A stretch of 64,000 bases of DNA from Thozetella sp. PMI_491 (Eukaryota > Ascomycota > Sordariomycetes > Chaetosphaeriales > Chaetosphaeriaceae), in the NCBI GenBank assembly GCA_021432635.1, contig MU270047.1, forward strand, positions 496,001-560,000, in the 5' to 3' direction. Every line of letters starts with the position of its first letter. The stretch's first letter is position 1. The notes under the pieces are model-generated. The model made no database searches and was not told the origin of the DNA. It was given only the letters and a program-made list of their open reading frames with translations. The position numbers and the translations under genes were made by a program. Positions 35,004 through 44,982 of the stretch are shown piece after piece.

Positions 35004-36454
35004 ATGGCTCCATCGGCGCAGGCGCACAACCGCTCTCACAGCCTTCTACTCCTGCAGAAATTGCTCAATCTACGTGATAGCGCTAGCCCGCTGACGTTGA
35101 TCCTGGATTCCCTCGAGCAGTCTGCACAACCTCTACTCCGAGAGTTCATCGATAGGGCAAAGGTAAGCGAAACCCTCTGTCGGCCCACCGCCGGTATGCT
35201 ATGAGACGCCTATTGCGCAACCCTACCATGCTATGCGCGGGTGGCGGCTCACCCACTTGCCTGCCCGCCCGTTGCTCCCGCCCCCCTCCCCCCTTGTCTC
35301 CTACCCAAGCTCTTTACGTTCCCGCCTGCCTGGCTGCGCATGCAGAGCACGAGCCGTCATCCAGCCCCCCGATCACTGGTGCTCCTCCTGCTCCTCTCAC
35401 GGAGAGACCCTGCGCCGATCAGCATGCGTCCCCGGCACCTTGAAGCAGATGTTAATATATCCATCCTTAGATTGCGCGCTCCAAGATCGTCTTCGTCTCC
35501 TTCGCCACCGTCAAGAAGCCGCGTGACGCCGACTTCTTCGTCAAGGGTCGGGGGAAGTCTCTCGACGCCCTCCGGTCCGAGATAGCCGCCCACTGCCCGC
35601 CGCCCTCGGCGCTCGGGACCAAGGATGGGATCCAGACTCAGAGTAGGTGTGGTGATCGGTCTGGAAGGACCTCGCCAGCCCCCCACCCTCTCCCCCTCCC
35701 CTCTGATTCGTGGACAAGCCCCCGCTGATGCTAAGAACCATCATGACCAGAGGTCCTGATTGTAATCGACTCTCTCAACTCGCTGGCTAGCTCGGAGCCT
35801 CATTTCCTGTCGGCCTTTCTCTCGGCAGTCATCACACCGCTGGCCTCTGTTGTGGTCGTCTACCATACTGACGTGCCGCTGGTGCTGCCGGCGACGTTCG
35901 GGGAGTACGAGCCACACCCCCTGGCAGTGCTGTCCCATCTAGCTACCTGCATATTCCGTGTCGAAAGCCTGTATCAGGCCGCGGAGAGACGCCGAGCCCA
36001 GAATCGGAGCCTCCCGGAGCCCGAGTTTGGGCTCCACGAAGGGCGTGAGGGCGTCCTGGTTGGTCTGAGGAGCATCGCCCGAGAGAAGCATCTCCATGGA
36101 ATCGTTATCAAGATGGAGATGAGGAGACGGAGCGGCCGCGCCGTGTCAGAAAATTTCGTCCTCGCTCCTAAGCTAGAGAGCACAGGCATGGGTCTAGCTT
36201 CTATCAAGCTTCTGTCTGACCATCCCGTGTTCGCCGCGCCCGAGGATGCAGAGCCTGGGCCCCAACAAGGCGAAGGGCAGGAGATTGACGCCACCTTCAA
36301 CCTCGGGTTGACTGACAAGCAACGAAAGGACAGGGAGGGCATTGTGTTGCCGTATTTCGATGCGCAGACTGACATAGGGGCCGGAGAAGGAGGACGTATC
36401 TTGTATGACATGGGACGGGAGGACGACTTCGACGAAGAGGAGGACGAGATTTGA
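35004..36454 (+). CDS. ELP5: Elongator complex subunit Elp5 (Iki1)
   Basis: Exons: 35004-35162, 35471-35642, 35751-36454; 344 residues. Elp5 with Elp4 and Elp6 forms the RecA-like ring of Elongator, which modifies wobble uridines in tRNA. The protein starts with HNRSHSLLLLQKLLNL; the RecA-like core shows SKIVFVSFATVKKP, VLIVIDSLNSLAS and LSAVITPLASVVVVYHTDVP. There is no Walker lysine, as in other Elp5 proteins. The C-terminal part has FNLGLTDKQRKDREGIVLPYF and a very acidic end (EDDFDEEEDEI). The first intron is 308 nt, the longest called in this window. Start ATG is in strong context (accATGgc). Confidence 0.9.
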
Positions 36455-37248
36455 ACGATGATACCCATACGAGAGTAGACTAGACAAAACTCTGCGACTA
36501 TACTCATATCCAACTATCGAATTTACGGTATTCCAAGATGGGCAGGTAGGGCATGTTTGATGTGCTACGACTATCTAGAATTGCTAGTGCTGGCTGCTAA
36601 CACTCTGCCGAAGGTAAATATTTCACTGGTGAAAAAAAGAAAAAAGAAAGTCTAACGACGCAGGGAGCCTCCTAGTGTCAATTGCCTTCAACGGAGCCCA
36701 CGACTAGCATCTAAGGAGCTCGTGCGGGCATTTGGTTCAAGCTTTGAGGGTGTTTCTGATGCAAGGTGAGGAGTGACTGCCCTGTCCGACTTTCAAAGTC
36801 CATTGAGGAGGGCGATGTGGCCCTGGTTATTCTATACGGCCCAAGAGATAATGGGCAACGATATATTAAATTTCAAGTGTATAGAAAATAGCAGAAAGAC
36901 CACAACCCTGAAAGATGCGAAAAGGCTATCCATAAAAAGGGGGTCAAGACGTGTATATTGATTATTCAGAACAGGGCGTAGGAAAGGGGGTTACCTGGAA
37001 GCCTTAGACCCACTGAGAAAAACGGCTAGTGGAGGGCCCTGATTGGGCGAGTTGTGTCTCTGCCGCGGCTGGAGAAAGTCGCAAGGCAAGCGGCTCTTTT
37101 TCAGCCTCGACTTTAGCGCTTTGGGTCCGAATTTTTGCCCCTCCTACCTGTTCTTTGTTCCCCCAATCACCATACAAACACTTTGTGCGCTCTTACTGCG
37201 GCATCCCAGTTTCTACTTGCTAGCTCATCATTCCCTAGTAGAGCGAGC
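36455..37248. other. Intergenic spacer, no gene seen
   Basis: It holds the ELP5 3' region, an A-rich patch near 36632-36648 and C/T-rich leader DNA before 37249. Confidence 0.5.
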
Positions 37249-38190
37249 ATGTCGGACCGGAACTCCAAGCAGGGCCGCCGCGGGGGCGACTGGCCGTCAC
37301 GAGATGAGCGTGATCGCTACGGCGGTGGCAGAAACCGCGATCGCGACTACGAACGGGACAGAGGGGACCGTCGTGAGCGGGTTCGAGATAGAGACGACGA
37401 CAGAGACCACCGCAGACACCGCTCCCGCTCCCCTAGAGACCGGCGGGACCGGCGGGATCGTGAGCGGGAGTACGACCGACGGGGCGAACGAGCTCGAGAC
37501 GGCGGCAGAGCTAAGGAAGGACGTCATCACGACGAGACACGGGAGCGGGACAGGGGCCACGATCGCGACCACGGGCGTCAGGACAGACAGGACAGGGCAG
37601 GCGACAGAGGGGATCGTGACGGTGGAAGGTCTACGGGTAAGTGGGCAGCCGGCCAGCCTCTCCTCGCGTCAAGGTCACATTTAGCTAACAAGTACCCAGA
37701 CAAGCGCGAGAAGCAACGAAACCGGTCCCCACGCCACTCGGCGACACCCCAGAACCGATCTGCTAGCCCGAAAGGCCGTTTCGAAGACGATGGGGACGAC
37801 GGGCGCCTGGGCCCGCTGCCCACGCGCTCGAAGCACGACAGAACGGAGAAGCACGAGAAGTCCGATAAGCCCGATAGGCCAGGCGCCCCTCTGTCCTTCA
37901 AGGTCAAAAGCCAAGACCGGGAGGAGGAGCGTGAGCGTGGGCGCCAGCGTCTGGAGAGCGTCGACGCTGACCTTGGCGCGGAGCCTATGGAGGAGGATGA
38001 GGAAGAGCTCGATGTCGAGGATGACGGCGGCATGGCGGCCATGATGGGGTTTGGCGGCTTCGGCACCACCAAGAACCAGAAGGTGGCAGGAAACAATGCC
38101 GGCGGTGTCCGGAAGGAGAAGAAGACCGAATATCGCCAGTACATGAACCGGGTGGGAGGCTTCAACCGTCCGCTGAGCCCAGGCCGATAG
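37249..38190 (+). CDS. U4/U6.U5 tri-snRNP 27 kDa protein (SNRNP27 family)
   Basis: Exons: 37249-37636 and 37700-38190; 292 residues. The N-terminal half is an RS-like region made mostly of Arg, Asp, Glu and Ser (DRDYERDRGDRRER, RHRSRSPRDRR). The C-terminal 60 residues are the family's defining domain: an acidic stretch, MAAMMGFGGFGTTKNQKV, and the end MNRVGGFNRPLSPGR. The protein is a component of the spliceosomal tri-snRNP in the nucleus. The 63-nt intron has perfect signals (GTAAGT, GCTAAC, CCCAG) yet is divisible by three and has no stop in frame, so its retention would give a variant with 21 extra residues. An AAG 4 nt after the branch adenosine is passed over. Confidence 0.92.
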   Translation: MSDRNSKQGRRGGDWPSRDERDRYGGGRNRDRDYERDRGDRRERVRDRDDDRDHRRHRSRSPRDRRDRRDREREYDRRGERARDGGRAKEGRHHDETRERDRGHDRDHGRQDRQDRAGDRGDRDGGRSTGKWAAGQPLLASRSHLANKYPDKREKQRNRSPRHSATPQNRSASPKGRFEDDGDDGRLGPLPTRSKHDRTEKHEKSDKPDRPGAPLSFKVKSQDREEERERGRQRLESVDADLGAEPMEEDEEELDVEDDGGMAAMMGFGGFGTTKNQKVAGNNAGGVRKEKKTEYRQYMNRVGGFNRPLSPGR

Positions 38191-38982
38191 AGGCGCCGGA
38201 ACCCTTGCTGAAATCGAATCGATCGAGAGCTAGAACACGAGTATCGGCAGCTGATGGCATCGAGAAAGGGGCTGGGAGGGAGTGGCCTCGCCTATTTATC
38301 CTATATCAAGCTGCAGTATGGCTGGGACGAGGAGGCAGAGCGGCGGAGGATGCATGCGTCTTTAGCGAGGATATTGATACCCATTGCACCATAGGGTTGC
38401 TCTTTGAATCCACGGAGACATCTCCATGGGTAGCATCTCTTGTAGAATGCGAGCATGAAAATGCAAGAAAGCCTTCCGACAGAATCGATATGATGTGGGG
38501 CTAGCCAAGACAAAGCGAGTGCCTGGCCTGCTGTATTGCAAACCTCAGTGCTTGCTTCACCGTAGACGTCTCTCGTAAGGAAAGAGCTTCTTTGTTCAAC
38601 TCTTTATTAGCTGAGCAGCCTATACACCGGATAGAGCCACACAAGCTCGAAACCCGAAGAAGAAAAAAGACGAATGCTATCATACATGTTCCCACATGTA
38701 ATGCCGTAATATGAAGAAGGGCCGTAACAGACAAGCACCTTGGTCCTCCATGAAGTGGAAGATGTGAAATGCCTACGCCTCGCTTGATTGCCCCTTTTTG
38801 AATGCCGCCCTCAACACCTGAACCGACTAGCCGAGAGACAGCGCGGTTTATCGTGAAGGCCTCCGCGTCCCCATGTTCCCTATGTTATTGGGAAGCGGCG
38901 GCTGCTGGGGCTTCTGGCCCCATGTGTGACGGCAGGGTTATGGTATTTTCTTTGCATCTCTCCCCGCAAAACCTGCCAGCGC
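38191..38982. other. Convergent spacer
   Basis: It holds the 3' regions of the 27K gene and the Ysy6-like gene. No coding frame is supported. Confidence 0.5.
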
Positions 38983-39416
38983 TCAAAGGAAGAACCGCGA
39001 GATCAGCTCGAACACGAGGCCGCCGAAGACGATGAAGCCAAGGACTCCTGTCAAGAGGAGCGGTGGTTAGCCACAAAACGGCGCCATTGGGGCGGCCACC
39101 CCAATCCCTGGGGTCGCAGGGGGAAGCTCCTTACCTATCCAGATGGGCGAGATGGGCGACTTGATCACCTCCTTGGACCGCTTCTTGATCTGGTCCTCCG
39201 ACTTGCCTCGCCGGGCATCCTGGTCCTTGGCGAACCGCGCGTTCGCTCTCCGCTGGGCGGGTGTCTGGGCTTGGGCCTTGAAGAGGGAAGAGCGAGGTCA
39301 GCCTAGGTCTTGTGTCTAGAGCCAGCGGGCGGTGTCGTCTCGAGGGTCGCGCGACAGGGGCAGTTCGGACGGGAGCCGGGGGACTCTCGGACGGGGGACC
39401 GAGATCGACTTACCAT
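38983..39416 (-). CDS. YSY6: Small ER membrane protein Ysy6/RAMP4 (SERP) family
   Basis: Three coding exons on the minus strand: 39416-39414 (only the ATG), 39276-39135 and 39047-38983; 69 residues, the family's normal size. The chain reads AQTPAQRRANARFAKDQDAR, a basic cytosolic part with IKKRSKEVIKSPISPIWIG, then a tail anchor GFIVFGGLVFELISRFF. RAMP4/SERP1 proteins sit at the Sec61 translocon and stabilise new membrane proteins during stress. The first intron (137 nt, GTAAGT, CTGAC branch, TTCAAG) follows the start codon directly, so the first coding exon is three bases. The gene is too short and split to stand out as an open frame, but the peptide match is clear. Confidence 0.9.
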
Positions 39417-39957
39417 TGTGGAGTTTGAGGGGGGGAGAAAGGTAGCTCCTTGTAGTACGGGGAAGTAGGGAGACTGGTGAGATGGACGCGGGACTGGGTC
39501 AATTGGCTTCTCGGGATGGCTCGCGGGAGTGCAGTTCGGGTTCGCCGGGTTGTTGCGACGACAATGGCACTGGCACCTTCGCTATAATATACCCCTGGTT
39601 GCTGGTGGTGAAAGTGGCTCCTTTGACCTCACTGAAATCGGGCCACATTGCCTCTGCAGCACCGGGGACTTTTTTTTGGCCATGTGTCGTTCCGCCCCAG
39701 CCTAGGCCGCGCCTAGCTGCAGCTAGGGGTTCTGGCGGACCGCGGGGTTCCAGCTAGCGCTGGCCAATGGCAACGAGAGGGGCCTCATTCCCCCCCCCCC
39801 TGGCCCCTTGGCCCGCCTTGCGCCGTCGCTGGCAGGCCCAGCGCCCTGGTCGCGCTGTCCAAAAAAAAGTCATTCGCGTCTGGCACCGGCTGTGCAGCAC
39901 TTGGATGACTCGACTGCCTCGTCTGAGGCCCCCCCCGCGATATCTGTCAACTTCATC
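39417..39957. promoter_or_regulatory. Divergent promoter between YSY6 and a small mitochondrial-type gene
   Basis: The two start codons face outward across 541 bases, so both promoters lie here. No specific factor site was identified. Confidence 0.45.
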
Positions 39958-40422
39958 ATGGTTCTTCGGGCTTCTACCACGTCAATGCGAAGTCTCGCGG
40001 CTTTCCGGGCGGTTCGGCCGCCTTCGATGAGCGCGAGGAGATGGAACTCGGCCTCGTCACAGCCTTCGCCCACGGTACACAAGAGCCCCCCCACCCTCCT
40101 TCTCCCCCATTGACCCTCCCGGCCTGGCTTGCTTAAGGATGAGACTGACGAAGGGCCGAGTCATAGAACAACTTTTACAAGACTTTCGCCCGGCCGGTGG
40201 TCAAGTGTCTACTGATTGCGGTGCTCACGTACCAGATGCTGTACCTCGGCTGGGTGAAGCTTGAGGCTGAGGAAGTCAAGGCAGAGCGGAAAGGTGTGTA
40301 TCCGCGGCTCCCACCTATGTACCCCGGATACGAGACGAGATGCTAATATCCCGCCAGCCGAAATATCTGAGTTGGAGGCTCAGGTACACACTTTGCAGCA
40401 GAACGCAGAGAAAAAGAGATAG
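39958..40422 (+). CDS. Small probable mitochondrial membrane protein
   Basis: Exons: 39958-40074, 40167-40293 and 40358-40422, total 102 residues. Introns are 92 and 64 nt with CTGAC and CTAAT branch sites. The first 33 residues have seven Arg and no acidic residue (for example LAAFRAVRPPSMSARRW), as in a mitochondrial targeting peptide. Then come NNFYKTFARPVVK, one hydrophobic segment (LLIAVLTYQMLYLGW) and a charged helix with heptad character (EAEEVKAERKAEISELEAQ). I do not know the family name; the layout resembles small inner-membrane assembly or scaffold proteins. Splicing was chosen from signals and because it gives one continuous amphipathic protein. Confidence 0.7.
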
Positions 40423-41044
40423 ACATCTCCCATAGCTGTGAAGCTGTGGTTTGCTGCTCAAGGCAGTGATAAAAGCAGAACTACCAGTCGCTCGCCGACT
40501 GCATGCAGCCATGTGGGAGACAGCGAGCAAGTCCAGTCGCATGATCTGTATAGACACTCAAGCAGACGAGGGCGAGAAAGGACATAGACAAGGGGTGACG
40601 GATGTGAGTCTATCATTGTATCATACCGAATCGCAAGCAAGCTGTGTAGGAATTACACAAATCGATACCCCTTTCAATATTGTACCGACCATCCAGTCCC
40701 AAGCCAATGCAATGTACGCTCGCTCACTCACTCCCTGCTTTCTCCCGCGCCCGGGAGTATCCATCCCAACATCTGGGGACACAGCTTTGGGGCGGTTCTC
40801 TCCCAGCAAGACCACCCTGGGGCCCAAATCAAATCTACCGAGCCACCGACTCTATTCCGTATACTCCCGGGTGACCAAACAAACACAAGATGCACACGCA
40901 AAAGCCTTCGCACGATAAATAACCCAATGCCGCGCCAAGTGAGCCTCGAGATTCCCTTTCTTGCACCTAAAACGCCGTTTCCTAATACATCTCCGCCTAG
41001 GGCCGTGTCCGACCCCGGCAGCACCGGCCCATGCAGTCGCATCG
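40423..41044. other. Convergent spacer
   Basis: It holds 3' regions of the small mitochondrial-type gene and MID1. No gene is seen. Confidence 0.5.
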
Positions 41045-43036
41045 CTACAGCAGCTCCAGGGCCAGCAATACGACGGTCAGGCTCACGAGCACCCACGGCA
41101 CCGCGTTTCGCCCGCCAGCCGAGAATAGGTGCATGGAGCCTGGGTAATTGCACGTGATCTCGCCGTTGGCGTCCTCGCTAGTCCGTACGCCATAGCTTGT
41201 GTTGAAGCCCGGGTCGCCCGGCTGGGGGCAGCTGAAGCTGAGTTTGGCGGGGCAGCTCTGGACCAGCGTGTAGCAGAGGTCTTCACAAGGAAGCACCTCC
41301 TTGTAAGGGCCGGGGGCGATCTTCTCGTCGATCAAGGGGTTGCGGCTGGCTAGGAAAGCGTTGGTTTGGGGGAACGCGCTGGCGTCAGCGTCGGAGAGTT
41401 TGTCGCCGTTGGGGAACGACTGGTTGATGGCGCGCGGCTGGAGGTACGTGGCCTGGTTGTTGAAGTCCTCGCACTTGGGGATCACGACCGAGCAAAGCCA
41501 ATTCTTGTAAGCAGTTTTGCAGTCGTCACATGTGCGTGCCAGCGAGTATCGCTGCGAAGACGGTGCTTCGCAGGGGATCTGGGCCATGACCTTGTTGGTA
41601 AAGGTATCGTACACGGACGCCGCATAGTCGTCGTAGATTTTGGCAAGTGCCGTGGTGTTGCCGCTGAAGCTGGGGTTGCTGGGTACGGCATACGTGACCT
41701 CCGTGCAGAACTGAAGGTCGGTGATAATGTTGCAATTTCCATGGTCTATGCAGCGATTAGCCTCTGGCCCCGGTACAGCCATCGGATGGCCTATGCGGCA
41801 GAAAGGGGGAAAGGGGGAAAGGGGGAAAGGGGGTTCAAGTAGAAACTCACCCGATTTGGTAGTAAAGTTAGTCGCTCGGAAGACGTGGCCGCCGCCTCCA
41901 ACTGCACCTTCGGCGCGCTTCCCGGCTGTTGAGCTGTTCCCGGGTGAGGCCAGGATCCCGAGGTAGCTGGAGCTCGTGTTGAGTCCGCTAAAGTAAAACT
42001 GCTGCTTCGGCATGTTGCCCTGGCCCCTCCGGGTCATTGTGGACTTCACCATGCTCGTGAACTTGCCGTTCTTGATGGCCGCTATCTGGGCGTAGTTGGC
42101 GAGTCCGCAGTACGAGTACCTCAAGCCGTTGATGGAACGGTCGTTGACGTTCTGGGCGAACATGACATACGGCTGCGTCTGCATGATTTTGGCCGACATG
42201 GCCGGGTCGGTGCTGTCGGTCAGGTTGTGGGTAATGAGCAGCGCGCCCTGTGAGTCGCTATCGACCCAGATGAGGTCGGCGTCGGCCTGGACGTTGAAGC
42301 TGTGGTACCAGTTATCCGCCGAGGCGGCAACCTGAAAGTTGTAGGTGGTGGATGTGAACACAGTAGAGACGTTGGGCGCGTAGATGCCAAAATACAGGTC
42401 CGAGGAGGTGGTCGTGTTGAACATGGCGGCCCCCTCAGTGAACTCAACCCAGGTCTGCTTAGAACGGTCCCCCATGGGGTTGGGTGCCTGGTTGAAGGGC
42501 GAAGTTGACACGTACATGGTCAGCTGCGGAGGATCCATGGTGGTCTTGGTCGGGTCGATGGCCTGGGGCTGGAGACAAGTGTTGGCCGAGACAAAAACGG
42601 TCCGGTTTGCCCGTTTCGCCAGCCCATCTCTTTCCTGAAGCCCATCGGCCACCGGCCCGGGGTGTTCTGCCCTAAGATCCAGCGCTCCTTCTCTTGTCGA
42701 TAGCGAAGCTGCCGGAAACATGAAGTATTGGGTCGTCCCCGGCACCACGTTCATCGACGAGGGTACGTTTGGCTGAAGCGTAGTGACGCCTGCAGGGGCC
42801 CGGCCGATGATGCTCCTATCGAACAGCGCAAAGTCCGGCTCGTAGCTGGGATCGAGGGGGCTCCGGGCCGGCAGGGGGCCGACGAAGTCTGCATCGTCTA
42901 GAATAATGGGAAACGCCTCTTTCAGTTCGGCGGCGAGGGCGAGCTGGGGCGAGAAGAGGGCGAAGTAGAGCAGCACCAGGAGGCAGCTCGCGACGGCGGA
43001 CGCCGCGAGCCTCGACTGCAGGGGACTAAGCTGCAT
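41045..43036 (-). CDS. MID1: Stretch-activated calcium channel subunit Mid1
   Basis: Two exons on the minus strand: 43036-41851 and 41745-41045; 628 residues. Mid1 works with Cch1 in high-affinity calcium uptake at the plasma membrane and ER. An N-terminal signal or anchor (AASAVASCLLVLLYFALF) leads into a long extracellular domain with many Asn-x-Ser/Thr sites. The second exon holds the Cys-rich C-terminal domain (HGNCNIITDLQFCTEV, TCDDCKTAYKNWLCSVVIPKC, PCEDLCYTLVQSCPAKL) characteristic of the family, and a hydrophobic end (VPWVLVSLTVVLLALELL). The 105-nt intron has no in-frame stop; retention would add 35 residues. It carries a tandem repeat, listed separately. Joining at TCG G|AC CAT restores the conserved Asp-His-Gly-Asn-Cys. 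Confidence 0.93.
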   Translation of the reverse strand: MQLSPLQSRLAASAVASCLLVLLYFALFSPQLALAAELKEAFPIILDDADFVGPLPARSPLDPSYEPDFALFDRSIIGRAPAGVTTLQPNVPSSMNVVPGTTQYFMFPAASLSTREGALDLRAEHPGPVADGLQERDGLAKRANRTVFVSANTCLQPQAIDPTKTTMDPPQLTMYVSTSPFNQAPNPMGDRSKQTWVEFTEGAAMFNTTTSSDLYFGIYAPNVSTVFTSTTYNFQVAASADNWYHSFNVQADADLIWVDSDSQGALLITHNLTDSTDPAMSAKIMQTQPYVMFAQNVNDRSINGLRYSYCGLANYAQIAAIKNGKFTSMVKSTMTRRGQGNMPKQQFYFSGLNTSSSYLGILASPGNSSTAGKRAEGAVGGGGHVFRATNFTTKSGEFLLEPPFPLSPFPPFCRIGHPMAVPGPEANRCIDHGNCNIITDLQFCTEVTYAVPSNPSFSGNTTALAKIYDDYAASVYDTFTNKVMAQIPCEAPSSQRYSLARTCDDCKTAYKNWLCSVVIPKCEDFNNQATYLQPRAINQSFPNGDKLSDADASAFPQTNAFLASRNPLIDEKIAPGPYKEVLPCEDLCYTLVQSCPAKLSFSCPQPGDPGFNTSYGVRTSEDANGEITCNYPGSMHLFSAGGRNAVPWVLVSLTVVLLALELL
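41802..41833. repeat. (AAAGGGGG)4 minisatellite in the MID1 intron
   Basis: Four perfect 8-nt units lie inside the 105-nt intron; in the transcript they read CCCCCTTT and sit near the donor end of the intron, not in the polypyrimidine tract before the acceptor. Gain or loss of units would change intron length and its divisibility by three. Confidence 0.85.
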
Positions 43037-44228
43037 CTTGCGCAGCGGAGCGGAGATGGAATATGCCCTCGCGGGGCGGTAGACGGGTAGAAAGAACCAG
43101 GCGTCGGAGGGGCGTCTGCGCGCTGTCGTCGGGTGCCCCTGTAGATCCCCTCGGCCACGGGGAACAACACGAGGTCGTCAAAGCGTCTGTGCGGCTCGGC
43201 GGTTGCAGATGAATCACGGAGAGAGCCAATTTCCTATCGCAACATGGCAGTGCAGCCGACAGCAGCAGCAAAGGTTCGAGAGGGAGTCGCCCGAATTCGT
43301 GTAGATATGGTCTTATCGCTAGTGGCCCATCGAGTCGTTGTCGGCGTCGAGGGTTTTGCTGTCGAGTTTCATGCGGCGCGATCCCAGACACAGCTGCGCC
43401 CACGCTTTTCCTGTGTCAGCCCAGGACCCACGGTGCCAGCTGTGGCTTGTGCTGCTGCCACCAGGGGGGGGTCTGGTCCCTGCGGAGGTGGCCTTTGGTG
43501 GCGTTAAACCACTAACTTGACCTGCAACTCCGATTGGAGCGATCCTGATACAGTGCTAGCTCCACACGCCCAACTCCCCGAGCCCTCAACCACGGACCAC
43601 CAGATTCGACAACACCAGCCATTCCTGACTGGGGCAGGCCTGGAGGCCTGGGGAGAGATGATGACGACAAGGCGGTTCTAGCCCCTCTCGTGGGCGTGGG
43701 GCATCTAGACAGGGTTCCTATAATCCCCGAGTCGAGCAACACGGGTGCTACCGCAATCGCCTAGCACCTACCCTGCTGCGGGCACGAGGAACAAACAGGT
43801 AGCGAGAGTGGTCTCGGGTGGTTCGCGATGAACATATGCAACGATTTCCACTCAGCGATAAATTCACTCTCCCCCTAGCATACATTTACAGGCCGGCATC
43901 CTGAAACCCACGAGTCTATCCCACCAGCGCACCCAAGACCGCGAAAAAAAGAACCCGTGCCCAGTATCAACACCCCGTTGTCCTCCCCCCGCCCGTCATA
44001 AGATTAGTCCCAAGCCCTGTCATGTTGTCTGTCTGTGGTTCCCGCCCTGTCGTTGATTCGCGTGGTCGTTAATCATGTCCAACGTCAAGAGGGAAAGAGG
44101 GCAGTCGAGATTGCAGTTTGTCGTCGCTGCTTCGGTCTCTGCACGTCTGCCGAGCAAGCTGGCCTCATTTGCGGTCTCACCTAGAACCACGCGCATTATT
44201 CTGGTGAGTCCACAGCGGCGGCTGCCGC
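43037..44228. other. Intergenic spacer, no gene seen
   Basis: It contains the MID1 promoter and the YOP1 3' region. Only short unrelated frames are present. Confidence 0.5.
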
Positions 44229-44982
44229 TTACTCGGTGTGGAGAGAGTCGGCCTTAGCCCGGAGACCGCTGGCGGTCGAGCCCTGGGCAAAGTACTTGCC
44301 GAACACCGGAACGATGAAGGATCGGAAGACGACATCGGCACCCCTGGTGGAAACGGTGAGCCACGTATATTTACGAGAGGCGAAGCAGGAGCGGGGGATG
44401 GGTAAACAAGGGGAGGGGGCCACCTACTTGAAGCTAGGGAGGGAGAGCCACAGCAAGAAGACAAACTTGAAGGTGTAGTAAAAGGGGAACCAGTAAACGA
44501 CGCTGACAAAGCTCTCGACGACGCTGTGATCATTCCTGTTAGCGGCACCGAAGGGGTATCTTGGCCGGAGGAAGCTTGCAGACTTACGTGAAGAGGGCGA
44601 AGACGACCCAGTAGGTCAGCCACTGCGTGTCGTCATTCTTGTTCGTCGTGAAGAGGGCCTCGAGGGAGTAGTATCCGGGGATGGCGAAGCCGGCAATGTT
44701 GGTCAGAAGCTGTCCGCCGAGGTTGAAGATAATCAGGAAGAAGTAGAGCGTGGCGAACCCAATGACGGCGTAGGCCTTGGGTACCGTGGTGGTCTTCTCC
44801 AGGTTGTTCAGGGCGGGGTACTTGGAGAGCTACAAAAGAGACCAGAGTTAGACCAGCTCAAAGTATACCTCGCAATTGTGCGCGATGCCAAGTCCCAAGA
44901 TTGGGCGTATGCGGTGTGCCGGCCTTACCTCCTTGTCGAGCTGAGCAATGTAGTGCTGCACACGATCTTGCGGGGACGACAT
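44229..44982 (-). CDS. YOP1: ER-shaping protein Yop1 (REEP/DP1/HVA22 family)
   Basis: Four exons on the minus strand: 44982-44929, 44829-44588, 44523-44428, 44343-44229; 168 residues, standard for Yop1. The protein bends ER membranes into tubules. It starts MSSPQDRVQHYIAQLDKELS; the TB2/DP1/HVA22 domain follows with paired hydrophobic hairpins (AYAVIGFATLYFFLIIFNLG, LLTNIAGFAIPGYYSLEAL), the diagnostic DDTQWLTYWVVFALF, and SVVYWFPFYYTFKFVFLLW. The C-terminus (VVFRSFIVPVFGKYF then a Ser/Ala-rich end) is cytosolic. All introns have proper signals: 99, 64 and 84 nt, with GTAAGG, GTAAGT and GTAGGT donors. Confidence 0.94.
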
